Assembly: GCF_021530565.1 (NCBI RefSeq)
Contig: NZ_JAKGBI010000006.1
Location: 248,001 to 312,000, forward strand
Direction of reading: 5' to 3'
Length of the DNA stretch: 64,000 bases
Source: Pseudoalteromonas sp. SMS1
GTDB taxonomy: Bacteria; Pseudomonadota; Gammaproteobacteria; Enterobacterales; Alteromonadaceae
Part shown: positions 24,824-35,196 of the stretch, one piece after another
Layout: each line of letters begins with the position of its first letter
How positions within the stretch are numbered: the first letter of the stretch is position 1
Program-made: the position numbers and the translations under genes
The notes under the pieces: model-generated
The model's database searches: none
What the model was told of the DNA's origin: nothing
What the model saw: only the letters and a program-made list of their open reading frames with translations

Positions 24824-27538
24824 CTAAACCTGTCCTTCATTCGCATATCCACCTAACACACCGTAAAGCGTATTCACATCAATGGGTTTGCCAATATGCG
24901 ATACAAAACCTTGAGACAAATATCTATTAACGTCTTCCACCATTACATTTGCTGTTAGCGCAATCACCGGCGTTGTGCCGCTGAGTGCTTTAATTTTCTG
25001 TTGAGCTTCAATGCCATCCATTTCAGGCATATGGATATCCATCAACACTAAATCATATTGGCCTTGCATAAAGGCTTCCACAGCCAGCTTACCATCAGCA
25101 ACGAGTGTTAAATCAGCTTGAGTCGGTCTCAACATAGCGCGAATGAGTGTTTGATTAATCGAATTATCTTCAGCGATTAAAATCCTCTTTCCAGTCAAGT
25201 TTGGCGCAGTGAGTGACTTTTGAATCGTTGGAATCGAATTGCTTTGAGCTTTTTCTAACGGCAATATAACAATAATTTGTGTACCTTGACCAAAGTCACT
25301 CAATACCTTGATATCTCCTTGCATAATTTTAATCAAATTGATGGTTATCGACATACCTAACCCAGTCCCACCATATTGCCGTGTTGTTGATGAATCAGCT
25401 TGACTGAAACGCTCGAAAATACGAGCCTGTGTTTCTTGTGTCATACCTATGCCTGAGTCGAACACCTCAATCTTTACGGCTTGTTTTTGGTTATGCGAGG
25501 TCCGACTAAGGACCACTTTGACTTCACCCTCATTGGTAAATTTAACCGCATTTGAAGCAAGGTTGAGAACAATTTGTTTTACCCGAACTACATCTCCCAT
25601 CCACCCATCTTTGAAGTCATCAGCAATCTCCGTGATAAAGTTGATATTTTTACTGCTAACCAGAGCATCGAGGTCATACTGAACGGACTCTAGTACTTTG
25701 CGCAAAGAGAACGCATTGTGCTCCAAGGTTAGCTTATTATCTTCGATTTTGGAGTAGTCCAATATATCGTTAATGATGGTTAGCAAACTCTTTGCAGAAT
25801 AAGCAGCATTAGACAGTATCACTTTTGAATTTTCATCTAATGGTATGTTTTCTAATAACTGTAAACCGCCAAGAATGGCATTCATTGGCGTGCGTATTTC
25901 ATGGCTCATATTAGACAAAAAGTCTGATTTGGCTTTTGTGGCCAGCTCCGCTTTTTCTTTCGCTTCTTTCAATGAATTTCGGATCTTAACATTTTGATCA
26001 ATATTGGAGATCGAACCAGCCATCTCCTTTAGCTCTCCCGCTTCCGTATAGTATGGCGTGCCTCGACCTCTAAACCACGCATACTCGCCCAGTTTGTTGC
26101 GTACGCGATACTGTATCTCAAATGTTTGTTTGTCAGCTATCGCTTGCTTCACTTTATCCAGCGTGTTGTCGGCATCGTCAGGGTGCAACATGGTCTGGAA
26201 CAAGGCGAAAGTCGGTTCAAACTCTTGAGGCTCAAAACCAAGCATGGTGAAAAAATTATCGGACCATTCAACCTTATCATTGACCGGATCAACCCAATGC
26301 CAAAATCCATCCTGAGACCCTTCAGCCACCAACTTTAATTTATTCACCGCTAATTTAAGCTCTGCTTCTTTAATGCGTAAGTCTGAAATATCTCGAAAAA
26401 TAGACACCACAGCACCTGTGTAGCACTGGAAATATACGGTAGAAAATACACTATCGATACGCTCATCGGCATAAGTCAACGACTCATAATCAAAACTTCC
26501 CCCTGTACGGGCAATTTCGTGCATGCGAGCGGGTATGTCAGTCTCTGACAAGGCAGGAAAAGCCTCGACTAACGATTGGCCAATCAAGGGAGCATGTTCA
26601 AACCCTAAAATGTTTTCCGCAGCACTATTGAACCCTTTAAATGCTAGCTCTCCTGCCTCATTAAATTCCCATAGATGGTATCCCATAGGCATGTTACCAA
26701 CGACACTTTGGCTATAGCGTATTTGGTTTTCTAATTCACCTTGGACGTGTTTTAAATCTGTAATATCGGTCCCACAACCAATCATCATTCCATTTGAAAG
26801 CCGAAAGTTAGCCCACAATTGCCGTCTTTCTTCTTTGTTTTTAACTTGTACAGGGTATTCTCGAAACTTGCCTTCGGTGGCTGTAATATCAATAAACACT
26901 TGCTGGCGAATCGCCTCATCAGGATAAAAATGTTGCATTAGATCTGGGGTGTTTTTCGCTTCTTCAAAACTGTAACCAAGTTGGTTCTCGCAAGAGCGAT
27001 TCCACAATAAACACTGCCCATGTTCATCGAATGAGTTAACCATTATGGGTAACAAGTCTACGAGCTCCTCAAATAGCAGATGTTGCTCTGAAGTATTTCC
27101 CTCATGACACTGTTCTTCTAATAATAATGTTGATTGCTGTGAAGGCATTACTTCGTAGCAAATGCCCAGTAACGCTATCAAACTGTTATGCTCATCAAAT
27201 TCAGGTAACGCGAGACATGCGATCATTACGGTAGGGGCACACTCACCTGTGACCAGACGAAATTTAATATCAACCTCTTGACCTTTATTGACAGCCAAGC
27301 GAAATGCGTGCTGCACGACCTCTAAATCGTCTTCATGACAGTGTGACGCGATAAACTCTGGTGTCGTTGCGCCAGTGCGGGTGTTGAATAATTTGTCTTG
27401 CGACAACCCAAACAGCTGTTCAACCGCATTATCCACCAGCGTCTCACCACTTTGTAACTCCCACTTCCATTGTCCACCGCCTAAGGACTTGGTGAGTAGA
27501 GAAAGCATATTCTGAGCGTATTCCATGTGAACAACCAT
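24824..27538 (-). CDS. Multi-PAS hybrid histidine kinase with receiver domain
   Basis: 904 residues without membrane segments, so cytosolic. Several PAS domains fill residues about 20-525, for example LLPIMVNSFDEHGQCLLWNRSC, MPMGYHLWEFNEAGELAFKGFNSAAENILG and a PAS-PAC ending YAWFRGRGTPYY. HisKA follows with FLSNMSHEIRTPMNAILGG (His near 543). HATPase motifs are LNLASNAVKFT, DSGIGMT and GGTGLGMSI. The C-terminal receiver has LIAEDNSINQ, the phospho-acceptor Asp834 in VLMDIHMPEMDG, and IGKPID. It signals to an unknown partner. The start could also be the ATG at 27526; neither has a clear Shine-Dalgarno. Confidence 0.93.
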   Translation of the reverse strand: MVVHMEYAQNMLSLLTKSLGGGQWKWELQSGETLVDNAVEQLFGLSQDKLFNTRTGATTPEFIASHCHEDDLEVVQHAFRLAVNKGQEVDIKFRLVTGECAPTVMIACLALPEFDEHNSLIALLGICYEVMPSQQSTLLLEEQCHEGNTSEQHLLFEELVDLLPIMVNSFDEHGQCLLWNRSCENQLGYSFEEAKNTPDLMQHFYPDEAIRQQVFIDITATEGKFREYPVQVKNKEERRQLWANFRLSNGMMIGCGTDITDLKHVQGELENQIRYSQSVVGNMPMGYHLWEFNEAGELAFKGFNSAAENILGFEHAPLIGQSLVEAFPALSETDIPARMHEIARTGGSFDYESLTYADERIDSVFSTVYFQCYTGAVVSIFRDISDLRIKEAELKLAVNKLKLVAEGSQDGFWHWVDPVNDKVEWSDNFFTMLGFEPQEFEPTFALFQTMLHPDDADNTLDKVKQAIADKQTFEIQYRVRNKLGEYAWFRGRGTPYYTEAGELKEMAGSISNIDQNVKIRNSLKEAKEKAELATKAKSDFLSNMSHEIRTPMNAILGGLQLLENIPLDENSKVILSNAAYSAKSLLTIINDILDYSKIEDNKLTLEHNAFSLRKVLESVQYDLDALVSSKNINFITEIADDFKDGWMGDVVRVKQIVLNLASNAVKFTNEGEVKVVLSRTSHNQKQAVKIEVFDSGIGMTQETQARIFERFSQADSSTTRQYGGTGLGMSITINLIKIMQGDIKVLSDFGQGTQIIVILPLEKAQSNSIPTIQKSLTAPNLTGKRILIAEDNSINQTLIRAMLRPTQADLTLVADGKLAVEAFMQGQYDLVLMDIHMPEMDGIEAQQKIKALSGTTPVIALTANVMVEDVNRYLSQGFVSHIGKPIDVNTLYGVLGGYANEGQV

Positions 27539-27676
27539 ATGTTTATAAAGGGGATAAACAAAAACTTATAGGTAAGAAGTGTGGTAGAACGGAAGTCATT
27601 AGTAAAGCAAATGGCGCTTCGTTTTTGCACTGAACGCACAGTGCGCTCATTTGCGATGATTCTTCACCAATTTAAT

Positions 27677-28090
27677 TTACTTCGTAAGGGCAGTTAATTT
27701 GATACGTAATCTAGACAAACAAAGCTTAAACAACCAATAGCAGCTGTAGACTCCAGCACAATACACCAGTACATAACTTTCATGGAAAAAGTGCATTTTT
27801 AAATTGCTAAACAACATCATCTGATAATCAACAGTAAATGCAATCAGCGCACAAAGTGCAGCATAAGACATCGTTTTTCGATATACCCAAGAACCAATCA
27901 AAGCAGCAAACATTGAAGCGAACCCTTGCGGGTATAACACAATGTAAAACTGTAGCCATAAACCAAAACTTGGGGCAAATGGATATATGATTGAGTCATA
28001 GTAAAGGGGGGGCGACTTAGCAATAAACAACCCCATAAATGCACACACTAAAATAGCAAGGTGCTGCATTAAACTAATTAACATATACAC
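27677..28090 (-). CDS. Small four-helix membrane protein, unknown function
   Basis: 137 residues with four hydrophobic segments (about 5-25, 45-60, 62-82 and 103-122) and a basic C-terminus (LSRLRIKLTALTK), suggesting cytosolic tail topology. No family is recognised. It is flanked by unrelated regulators, with gaps of 138 and 154 bp, so it is probably monocistronic. The start is either the first ATG or the ATG two codons later. Confidence 0.6.
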   Translation of the reverse strand: MYMLISLMQHLAILVCAFMGLFIAKSPPLYYDSIIYPFAPSFGLWLQFYIVLYPQGFASMFAALIGSWVYRKTMSYAALCALIAFTVDYQMMLFSNLKMHFFHESYVLVYCAGVYSCYWLFKLCLSRLRIKLTALTK

Positions 28091-28244
28091 GCCATTGAAC
28101 TTATATAAATCCCACTACGTTTGCCCCATGTCACTAATGAGCAGAGTGACCCCAGTGACTATTGTTCCAAAATAATCATCAAGCCAAGAATACTTACGCG
28201 CTCATTTAGTCGACGCGCTGCTGATCAAGCCTATCAAAAACCAA

Positions 28245-28634
28245 TTAACTGCGTTTTTCGAGATAATACTCGGCTTTTCCACCTTCACCAGAAGTGAATT
28301 GCCCTTGTGCACCGATTATCGAATGTTTAGGCTCACTGTCTACAACTTCAAACTCACTGCTGGCAACGCCTTGACTAAATTTGCCCTGATGCGATAGGAC
28401 TAAAATATGACTTTGCGCGCCCAACTCTGTTTGTATCAGCTCAATACCGCTGAACCGTGCATTTCCTTCTCCGTCATAAACCATACTGTACTGAAGTTCA
28501 CTAGTGCCTTGTATATCCCCTTGATAAACTTGATTTACAATGGCGGTTGTTCGCTTCCCTCCCGTCAATACAACACTTGATTCACGCGTTTGCTCTTGCC
28601 AATCTGCAATTTGAAACTCACCTTGCCATTTCAT
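28245..28634 (-). CDS. DUF3224 family protein
   Basis: 129 residues, no signal peptide. The pattern (VNQVYQGDIQGTSELQYSMVYDGEG, FSGIELIQTELGAQSHILVLSHQGKFSQG, IIGAQGQFTSGEGGKAEYYL) matches DUF3224, a small beta-barrel like allene oxide cyclase-type proteins of unknown function. It is divergent from the AraC regulator at 28737 with a 102-bp gap; that pairing recurs for DUF3224, so the regulator may control it. Confidence 0.85.
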   Translation of the reverse strand: MKWQGEFQIADWQEQTRESSVVLTGGKRTTAIVNQVYQGDIQGTSELQYSMVYDGEGNARFSGIELIQTELGAQSHILVLSHQGKFSQGVASSEFEVVDSEPKHSIIGAQGQFTSGEGGKAEYYLEKRS

Positions 28635-28736
28635 ATGTCTCTCCGAGATGTTTTTAAGTTTGAATTACATTAACATGGCGCCGTACAGTGGTATTGTAAA
28701 AACGCGTCATACCTTGCTAGATATTGGGACTAAATC

Positions 28737-29534
28737 GTGGAAAAAAACAACCAGCAAATAAGCGGTGTGCTACATCATGCTAAAAGTGAGCAGCACTACA
28801 CGTTAAGACGTTACTTTCCATCACCTCAACAGGCGAGTCTAGTTGAACAATACTGGTTGGTTGATTGGGATTTACCAGTAGGTTCACAACACGTCCAAAA
28901 GAACTTGCCGGACCCGAATTGTCATTTGACTTTTTTTCCAGATAAATGTGCATTCCTAGGCCCTGTTAGCAAGGTATATGATTACGCAATGCATGGGAAA
29001 AACGGAATAATTGGCGTGAAATTTAAACTCGGAGCATTGGCTCCCGTGTTGCCAAACCCGATTGAACATTACATTGATACCACGACTTCATTACCCAGCT
29101 TTTTACACTGTGATTTAGTTTCTCTGTCTCAAACTTTAAGTCAAACAGACAATGATAAAGCCCGAGTCTATACACTTGAACAAGCACTTGAACCGCTTTG
29201 TAGCTATGTACAAGTGCACCATGTTCAACAGTTAACAGCCTTAGTTGAACACATTAAGAATAATGATGATATATACACGGTCGAGGATCTCGCACTGAAA
29301 AGCGGTATATCTAAACGAACTTTGCAACGACAGTTCAAAAAATACATCGGCCTTTCCCCAAAGTATTTGATCCGAAAATACCGATTACATAATGCGCTCG
29401 CACTCATAGAGCAACAACCTAACGACATACACCATTTGGTAAGCAAATTAGATTATGCAGATCAAGCTCACCTGATCAAAGACTTTAAAAATATCCTTGG
29501 CATGACCCCAGGTGCCTATATTGACGATATCTAA
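28737..29534 (+). CDS. AraC-family regulator with DUF6597-like N-terminus
   Basis: 265 residues from a GTG at 28737. The N-terminal half (YFPSPQQASLVEQYWLVDWDLP, LPDPNCHLTFFPDKC, GVKFKLGALAPVL) matches the ligand-like domain often fused to AraC HTH. The C-terminus has the double HTH: YTVEDLALKSGISKRTLQRQFKKYIGLSPKYLIRKYR and the second HTH helix DYADQAHLIKDFKNILGMTPGAY. It probably controls the divergent DUF3224 gene. No effector can be predicted. Confidence 0.9.
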   Translation: MEKNNQQISGVLHHAKSEQHYTLRRYFPSPQQASLVEQYWLVDWDLPVGSQHVQKNLPDPNCHLTFFPDKCAFLGPVSKVYDYAMHGKNGIIGVKFKLGALAPVLPNPIEHYIDTTTSLPSFLHCDLVSLSQTLSQTDNDKARVYTLEQALEPLCSYVQVHHVQQLTALVEHIKNNDDIYTVEDLALKSGISKRTLQRQFKKYIGLSPKYLIRKYRLHNALALIEQQPNDIHHLVSKLDYADQAHLIKDFKNILGMTPGAYIDDI

Positions 29535-29614
29535 CGTGTCTATTCAGCGCGCATTTATAAGTGTATTCAAAAGCACAACTGAGGTTACAAAATACAACAA
29601 GGCGTCACACCCCT

Positions 29615-29795
29615 TTGCAAGAGATAGGATGATTACAACAAGGGAATAATTCTATACTTTACCTCGTTGAGTAAGCGCATACACAGGTTATCTGCTTAGT
29701 AACCCAAGCAGTTCACCTTGCAATTGTTTAACATGTTGATTTTCCCCCTGTCTTTATGAGACTTTTTTGCGCGCAGAGTCTGCGCGCTTTTTTTT
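29615..29795 (+). ncRNA. Candidate small RNA ending in a strong terminator
   Basis: The 409-bp gap 29535-29943 has no gene, but a terminator stands well inside it. GCGCGCAGA-G-TCTGCGCGC (29769-29787) is followed by eight T. A -10-like TATACT (29653) lies 115 bp upstream, and between them are stems that can switch partners (CTGCTT/AAGCAG at 29691-29710, or GGTTA/TAACC). A terminator 235 bp after the AraC stop could also be late termination of that gene. No known sRNA family is recognised. Confidence 0.35.
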
Positions 29796-29943
29796 ATTTT
29801 CTTTAATTGTTTGTTTCATTTTCACAGCTCCAGTCCTTAAACTCCCTATAATTCATGCCGTTTTCTTCACTTATCTCGGGTGGCATAACCGATATTTTGA
29901 ACTATATTTTTGCTTACACTCATTTGTAATAACTCGGTGGCTT

Positions 29944-32736
29944 ATGATTTTTTCATCAAGGACAGAGCGTCTAAAAAGACAAGCAATTCAATCCAAATAT
30001 GACCTTATTTTTAATCATCAGTGTATATTGGTAGTCAACGAAGATGGCATGATAACCGAAGCCAGTAATGCGCTGCTTAGCAAGCTCGGCTACCCACGCC
30101 ATGCACTTATCAATAAGCCATACGACACGGTACTTAAAGGAAAGTTGAACCTAGACCAACATACAACAAATAAGGCGCCCTCCAGTGAGGTGAAAATAGT
30201 CAGTAATCACAATCAAGTCTTTTGGTTCCAGCTGGATATCCTAAAAGCATTTGACGCGCCATCTCACAACACCATGTCTATGTTGCTGCTGCATGATGTA
30301 ACGACCTACAAAATTCAAAATACGGATTATGTCGGAAAAATCAACGCTATTACTCGTTCGCAAGCAGTCATTGAATTTAACCTAGATGGGACCATCATTC
30401 ATGCGAATGAAAATTTCCTCAATGTCATGGGCTATGAACTCTCAGAAATCGTTGGTAAGCATCACAGCATGTTTGCGGAGCCTGAATACGCACAAAGTGA
30501 AGAATACCAACATTTTTGGCAAAGTTTAAATCAGGGCTCCTTCAGTACCGGTGAATTTAAACGCCTTGGAAAAGAAGGCAAAGAAGTATGGATCAATGCT
30601 TCTTATAACCCGATATTTGATGCACAGGGTAAACCATACAAAGTCGTGAAATACGCGTCGGATATTACACCTGCGAAGATGCAATCAGCGGACTTCAAAG
30701 GGCAACTGCAAGCAATTAGTAAATCACAAGCAGTCATCGAGTTTAATATGGATGGCACCATCCTATATGCCAATGAAAATTTCTTGCAAACCATGGGATA
30801 CACGCTCGATGAAATAAAAGGGCAGCACCACAGTATGTTTGCAGAGCCTGACTATGCTGATAGCCAAGAGTATCGTGACTTTTGGGCTAATCTAAATGCC
30901 GGACAGTTTAGTTCAGGAGAGTACTTACGCCGCGGTAAACACGGCAAAGAAATATGGATACAAGCTTCTTATAACCCCATTTTAGATCCCAGTGGCCAGC
31001 CATTTAAAGTGGTCAAATATGCGTCTGATATTACAGCTCAAAAAATACAGTCAGCCAACTATGAGGGCCAACTTCAGGCGATCAGTAAGTCACAAGCTGT
31101 AATTGAATTTAATATGGACGGCACCATTATTACTGCCAACGAAAACTTCTTACACACGACAGGTTATACCTTAGAAGAAATCCAAGGCCAGCATCATAGC
31201 ATGTTTGCCGATCCCAGTTATGCGCAAAGCCAAGCGTATATCGACTTCTGGCAACAGCTTAATCAGGGTAAATTTGATTCGGGTGAATACCCTCGAGTAG
31301 GCAAAAATGGCAAAAAGATATGGATACAAGCAACTTACAATCCGATATTTGACTCAAAAGGCAAGCCTTTCAAAGTTGTTAAATTCGCTTCAGAGATTAC
31401 GCGGCAAAAGCTTGAAAGCGCAGACTTCGCAGGTCAGCTCGCTGCCATACATAAATCGCAAGCCGTGATTGAATTCAATATGGACGGCACCATTAGAGAT
31501 GCCAATGAGAACTTCCTGATGACAACGGGTTATTCACTCAGTGAAATACAAGGTAAACATCACAAAATGTTTGCGCTGCCAGACTATGCCAGCAGCTCGG
31601 AGTATACGCAATTTTGGCAGCGATTGAATGAGGGGAAATTTGATAGTGGCGAGTATCAACGAATAGGTAAAGGGGGAAGAGAAATTTGGATACAAGCCTC
31701 ATACAACCCAATTTTTGATGCTGATGGCAACCCGTTTAAAGTGGTAAAGTATGCGACGGATATCACAGTGAGAAAGCATGCCATTTCCAGTATTAAAACA
31801 GCCATTTTAGCCCTTGCCGATGGTCAACTAAACCACATGATAAATGATGACCTCGGCTGCGAATTTAATACTCTGAAAGAGGCCATGAATGGCTTAATGA
31901 GCAACCTCAATAGCATGGTACTGGAGATCACCGAAGCATCAAACCAGGTATTTCAAGGTGCCCAAAGCATCGCCAATGGTAATGAAGAGTTAAATAAGCG
32001 TACAGAAAATCAAGGCGCCAGCTTTGAAGAAACCGCATCCACCATGGAGCAGTTAACAACCACAGTTCAGCAAAATGCAAAAAGCGCTAAGGATGTATCA
32101 TTGCACGCAGATGAAGTGATGAAAAAAGCGCAGCAAGGCGGGGAGACTGTCTCTGACGCTGTCAATGCGATGGGTGATATTGAAGCTTGCAGTAATAGTA
32201 TCTCCGATATTATCGGTGTTATTGATGAAATTGCTTTTCAAACTAACCTATTAGCATTGAATGCATCTGTGGAAGCCGCAAGAGCAGGCGAAGCTGGCAG
32301 GGGGTTTGCGGTGGTAGCCAGTGAAGTTCGTAATCTGGCGCAACGAAGCGCATCTGCTGCAAAAGAAATTAAAGGCCTTATTCAAGACAGCTCCGAAGCA
32401 GTTTCAAAAGGGAGTTTGCTGGTGGCGGCGTCAGGCGACACATTCAAGCAACTCGTACAAGTTGTTCAGGAAGTCAATATGATGATTTCCGAGATCACTG
32501 AGGCAAGCCAAGAGCAGTCAGATGGTGTCGCAGCCGTGTCGTCTACCATCGCACAGCTAGACAACGAAACACAGAGGAATATGCATTTGGTTGAGCAATC
32601 TACCCATGCAAGCCAAAAAATGATTCAGCAAGCGCAGCATTTACTCCAACAGGTCTCTAATTTTAAGGCAACCTCAAATCAAGAATTGTTGTTAGCGCCC
32701 AGCGCAAAGGAAACACTGCGTTTAAATGTCGGGTAA
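29944..32736 (+). CDS. Cytosolic methyl-accepting chemoreceptor with five PAS domains
   Basis: 930 residues from ATG 29944. An earlier in-frame start at 29767 lies inside a terminator stem, so it is not used. A divergent first PAS ([29 protein letters not shown]) is followed by four near-identical 122-residue PAS units ([13 protein letters not shown]...ANENFL...GYTLDEI...HHSMFA...FW...G...W I ASYNPI...VKYASDIT). These correspond to four 366-bp DNA repeats from about 30337 to 31800. The signalling tip is [42 protein letters not shown], diagnostic of chemoreceptors. No transmembrane segment precedes the PAS array, so it senses the cytosol, perhaps redox or energy state through PAS cofactors. 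Confidence 0.93.
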   Translation: MIFSSRTERLKRQAIQSKYDLIFNHQCILVVNEDGMITEASNALLSKLGYPRHALINKPYDTVLKGKLNLDQHTTNKAPSSEVKIVSNHNQVFWFQLDILKAFDAPSHNTMSMLLLHDVTTYKIQNTDYVGKINAITRSQAVIEFNLDGTIIHANENFLNVMGYELSEIVGKHHSMFAEPEYAQSEEYQHFWQSLNQGSFSTGEFKRLGKEGKEVWINASYNPIFDAQGKPYKVVKYASDITPAKMQSADFKGQLQAISKSQAVIEFNMDGTILYANENFLQTMGYTLDEIKGQHHSMFAEPDYADSQEYRDFWANLNAGQFSSGEYLRRGKHGKEIWIQASYNPILDPSGQPFKVVKYASDITAQKIQSANYEGQLQAISKSQAVIEFNMDGTIITANENFLHTTGYTLEEIQGQHHSMFADPSYAQSQAYIDFWQQLNQGKFDSGEYPRVGKNGKKIWIQATYNPIFDSKGKPFKVVKFASEITRQKLESADFAGQLAAIHKSQAVIEFNMDGTIRDANENFLMTTGYSLSEIQGKHHKMFALPDYASSSEYTQFWQRLNEGKFDSGEYQRIGKGGREIWIQASYNPIFDADGNPFKVVKYATDITVRKHAISSIKTAILALADGQLNHMINDDLGCEFNTLKEAMNGLMSNLNSMVLEITEASNQVFQGAQSIANGNEELNKRTENQGASFEETASTMEQLTTTVQQNAKSAKDVSLHADEVMKKAQQGGETVSDAVNAMGDIEACSNSISDIIGVIDEIAFQTNLLALNASVEAARAGEAGRGFAVVASEVRNLAQRSASAAKEIKGLIQDSSEAVSKGSLLVAASGDTFKQLVQVVQEVNMMISEITEASQEQSDGVAAVSSTIAQLDNETQRNMHLVEQSTHASQKMIQQAQHLLQQVSNFKATSNQELLLAPSAKETLRLNVG

Positions 32737-32792
32737 AATGAACGGGCTGTCACTTTATTGTCTTGTTTAACGCCATTGTAATCGCCCAGAAG

Positions 32793-33194
32793 CTAGCGAA
32801 TTTTGTCAACGGGGTTTACACGTACAAACGGGCATGAATAGTCAGGGCTCGTTTGTGCCAAAGACAGCATGTGTTCATTGTACTCGCGTGCATATTGCAG
32901 TGCACTTGCTTCCAACTTTGTGTGATTTGGGCATATACTACTATCAGCACCAACCCAAATGATCTGCCAAGGCGTGTCTAGTATTATGCACTTAGTTAGG
33001 GTGATGTGTTCTAGTGCCGGGCGTGCTGGTCCAATACCATTTGCCACAGCAATAAAAGCAACCCCTTGGTGTTTATACTGCTGTTGCGCATCAAGGCGTG
33101 CACGGCTTGCATCATACACGGTTTTGTCACAGTCAGACGCGACCGCTTTATCACACCACACAATAACAAGGAGCGCCAATATCAGCCTTACCAT
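32793..33194 (-). CDS. Exported hypothetical protein
   Basis: 133 residues with a signal peptide (MVRLILALLVIVWCDKAVAS) and four Cys in the mature part (DCDK, LTKCII, SICPN, YSCPF), suggesting two disulfides in the periplasm. No family is recognised. Its start immediately follows the stop of the upstream gene (TAAATG), so the two are translationally coupled and likely act together. Confidence 0.6.
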   Translation of the reverse strand: MVRLILALLVIVWCDKAVASDCDKTVYDASRARLDAQQQYKHQGVAFIAVANGIGPARPALEHITLTKCIILDTPWQIIWVGADSSICPNHTKLEASALQYAREYNEHMLSLAQTSPDYSCPFVRVNPVDKIR

Positions 33195-33806
33195 TTAAAG
33201 TGCCTCAATCAAAATATGGGTTATTTGGTCTTCTTTGACATCAAGTAAGGCCTCTAACTCTAGAAGCGTTATATGTTGTTGTTGATACCTTCTTTCTTGC
33301 TCTAGGATGTACAAAACATAGTGCGTACTTTGGATAAACAATTTGGGCATGGCACTTTGCGCACGTTTCATAATAATTAAACGCTCGCTCAATTCAGTCA
33401 AGGACTCTTGAGACAAGTTTTTAATGAATAGGTGCTGTGACATCAAAGCATCTAAGTATGTTGGATATACCAGAGGATTTTTTTCAAAGAATCGCCTTTT
33501 GCTATCAGGATTCTCTTTATCCAATTCATGCTGTTGATAGTGCTTGTACAATTCGACGCTGTAGTCTTGGCTTTCTTTCACAACAGCTTCAGCAGCATGC
33601 AGTAACTTCACTAAATCGCGCCGCTCTTTTTCTTCCGAATCATAATTACTAATCCCTATCGCTAATAAAACACCTATCAAGGTTGCAATCAGCGTTAAAG
33701 CAAAGTTACTTGCTAACGCATTGCGCTGTGTAAAGCTTTTTAATTTTGGTACGAATAAGATGGCACTGCATAGAATCAAAACCACCGTTGTGACTAAATA
33801 AATCAT
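33195..33806 (-). CDS. Membrane-anchored coiled-coil protein, unknown
   Basis: 203 residues: two membrane segments (about 3-20 and 33-52), then a long charged helical region (EEKERRDLVKLLHAAEAVVKESQDYSVELYKHYQQHELDKENPDSKR) and a C-terminal helical part ending in DITHILIEAL-type residues. No enzyme motif. It is the first gene of a two-gene operon with the exported Cys-rich protein, whose ATG abuts its stop codon. Function is not known. Confidence 0.6.
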   Translation of the reverse strand: MIYLVTTVVLILCSAILFVPKLKSFTQRNALASNFALTLIATLIGVLLAIGISNYDSEEKERRDLVKLLHAAEAVVKESQDYSVELYKHYQQHELDKENPDSKRRFFEKNPLVYPTYLDALMSQHLFIKNLSQESLTELSERLIIMKRAQSAMPKLFIQSTHYVLYILEQERRYQQQHITLLELEALLDVKEDQITHILIEAL

Positions 33807-33883
33807 CTCTTAGTTCTTATTGTAGAGTATGGAACAGCGCAAAATAATCCACTCACTGTGCCCTAAATGAAAAAAAGTAGAAG

Positions 33884-34771
33884 CTATACACATGCAAGCT
33901 CCCCTCGTAACCAGTTACTAAACACTGCAATACGTTGCCCCCTTGGAGACTCGGTATCATACATTAAGCGATATTGCGCACCAGGTTCGAGACCCGCGGC
34001 ATAGGGCTGTACCAGTAGCCCTTGCTCAATGTGGTAGGCAGCTTGTTTGGCAGATCCTAAACAGACACCATGTCCAGCGAGGACAGCACTCATCGCCACA
34101 TCAATGTTGTTTACCTGTAATACTTGGCAATCGGAAAGGTCAGGGGAGATGGAAACTTGTTTAAACCACTGAGGCCAGTACTGCTTTTCTGCATAATCGA
34201 TAAGCCAACAGCCTTTTAAACTACTGGGATTATATTCATCCAACTGTTGTGCAACCTCCACAGAACACAACGGTACAATTGGATCATCAAATAAAACCTC
34301 ACAATGATACTCTGGATAAGGCACTCTGCCGTAGCGAATGGCAACATCAATGTTACCTTGACGCAAATCTTCGGTGTCCTTTGAAGTCAATATTCGAAGC
34401 GTTATATCAGGAAACGCAATAGCAAACTTCCACATTCTAGGCACCAGTACTAAAGATGCAAAGGACTGAGTCGTGGTTATGGTTAGTTCTCCAGACAAGG
34501 GTTCACATTGGATTTTTTTGAGCCCATCGACAATGCTATCAAACCCCAAACATATTGCGTCTCTAAGTACCGCCCCTTGCTGGGTTACATGCATATTTCG
34601 ACCGCTGCGATAAAATAGTTTACACCCTAGCTGCGCTTCCAATTTGCGAACTTGCTGGCTCACCGCTGCTTGCGATACGTGCAGTTCATTGGCCGCTTTA
34701 CTATAGCTCTTGAGTCTTGCCGCGGCTTCAACCATGCGTAACCCAGAAATATTTACGAGCTCCTTGTACAT
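33884..34771 (-). CDS. LysR-family regulator of the GcvA type
   Basis: 295 residues. The N-terminal wHTH MVEAAARLKSYSKAANELHVSQAAVSQQVRKLEAQLG is of the GcvA/TrpI kind, followed by a substrate-binding domain (LSGELTITTTQSFASLVLVPRM, LRQGNIDVAIRYGR). Whichever genes it controls are unclear: no biosynthetic gene is divergent, and the upstream gap of 425 bp holds only a possible short ORF and a palindrome (34964-34979). Confidence 0.92.
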   Translation of the reverse strand: MYKELVNISGLRMVEAAARLKSYSKAANELHVSQAAVSQQVRKLEAQLGCKLFYRSGRNMHVTQQGAVLRDAICLGFDSIVDGLKKIQCEPLSGELTITTTQSFASLVLVPRMWKFAIAFPDITLRILTSKDTEDLRQGNIDVAIRYGRVPYPEYHCEVLFDDPIVPLCSVEVAQQLDEYNPSSLKGCWLIDYAEKQYWPQWFKQVSISPDLSDCQVLQVNNIDVAMSAVLAGHGVCLGSAKQAAYHIEQGLLVQPYAAGLEPGAQYRLMYDTESPRGQRIAVFSNWLRGELACV

Positions 34772-34865
34772 AATTTTTACTTATAGTTTGGTTAATTATA
34801 TATCGTTCGAGTTGAATCGTTTTATACCACATAATTACCCCTGAGGCATGATAGGAGGCATAAAA

Positions 34866-34988
34866 TTGAAAGAACAAAAACTTGAATTTAAAAAAGAAAA
34901 AAAACATTTACAACCAACAAAAATAGAGCATTGGTTACGAGTTATCGCTCAAAAGCTACAATTAGCGCATCTATGCGCTCACAAATAA
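34866..34988 (+). CDS. Possible short basic protein (40 residues)
   Basis: TTG at 34866 has a textbook Shine-Dalgarno AGGAGG 7 nt upstream. The reading frame encodes a Lys/His-rich peptide ending HLCAHK, with a Trp-centred helix (EHWLRVIAQKLQLAHL). The palindrome AGCGCAT-CT-ATGCGCT lies inside its 3' end. It is divergent from the LysR gene. The remaining gap to 35197 is AT-rich with nothing else convincing. No homologue is recognised; could be a non-coding region with a chance frame. Confidence 0.35.
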   Translation: MKEQKLEFKKEKKHLQPTKIEHWLRVIAQKLQLAHLCAHK

Positions 34989-35196
34989 AATAACTAATAA
35001 TTATAGTTAATATAGTTTTATTGTTGCGCAATTTAGTAATTTTATTTACTGCGAAAAAGGACAAGTTTTTGACAAAAAGGTAGGTCCAGCAGCAATTACA
35101 ACTATTTTTGGCTGTGATCTTTGCAACCTGATCTGACGTACTCTATGTTTAAAGCAGACATTGTAGTCTTGCTATGGATCAAGAGGTAAGAAGCGC

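Noticed and set aside
29767..29943. N-terminal extension of the chemoreceptor with membrane segments
   Set aside because: It starts within a terminator stem and lacks a ribosome binding site; the ATG at 29944 is a better start.
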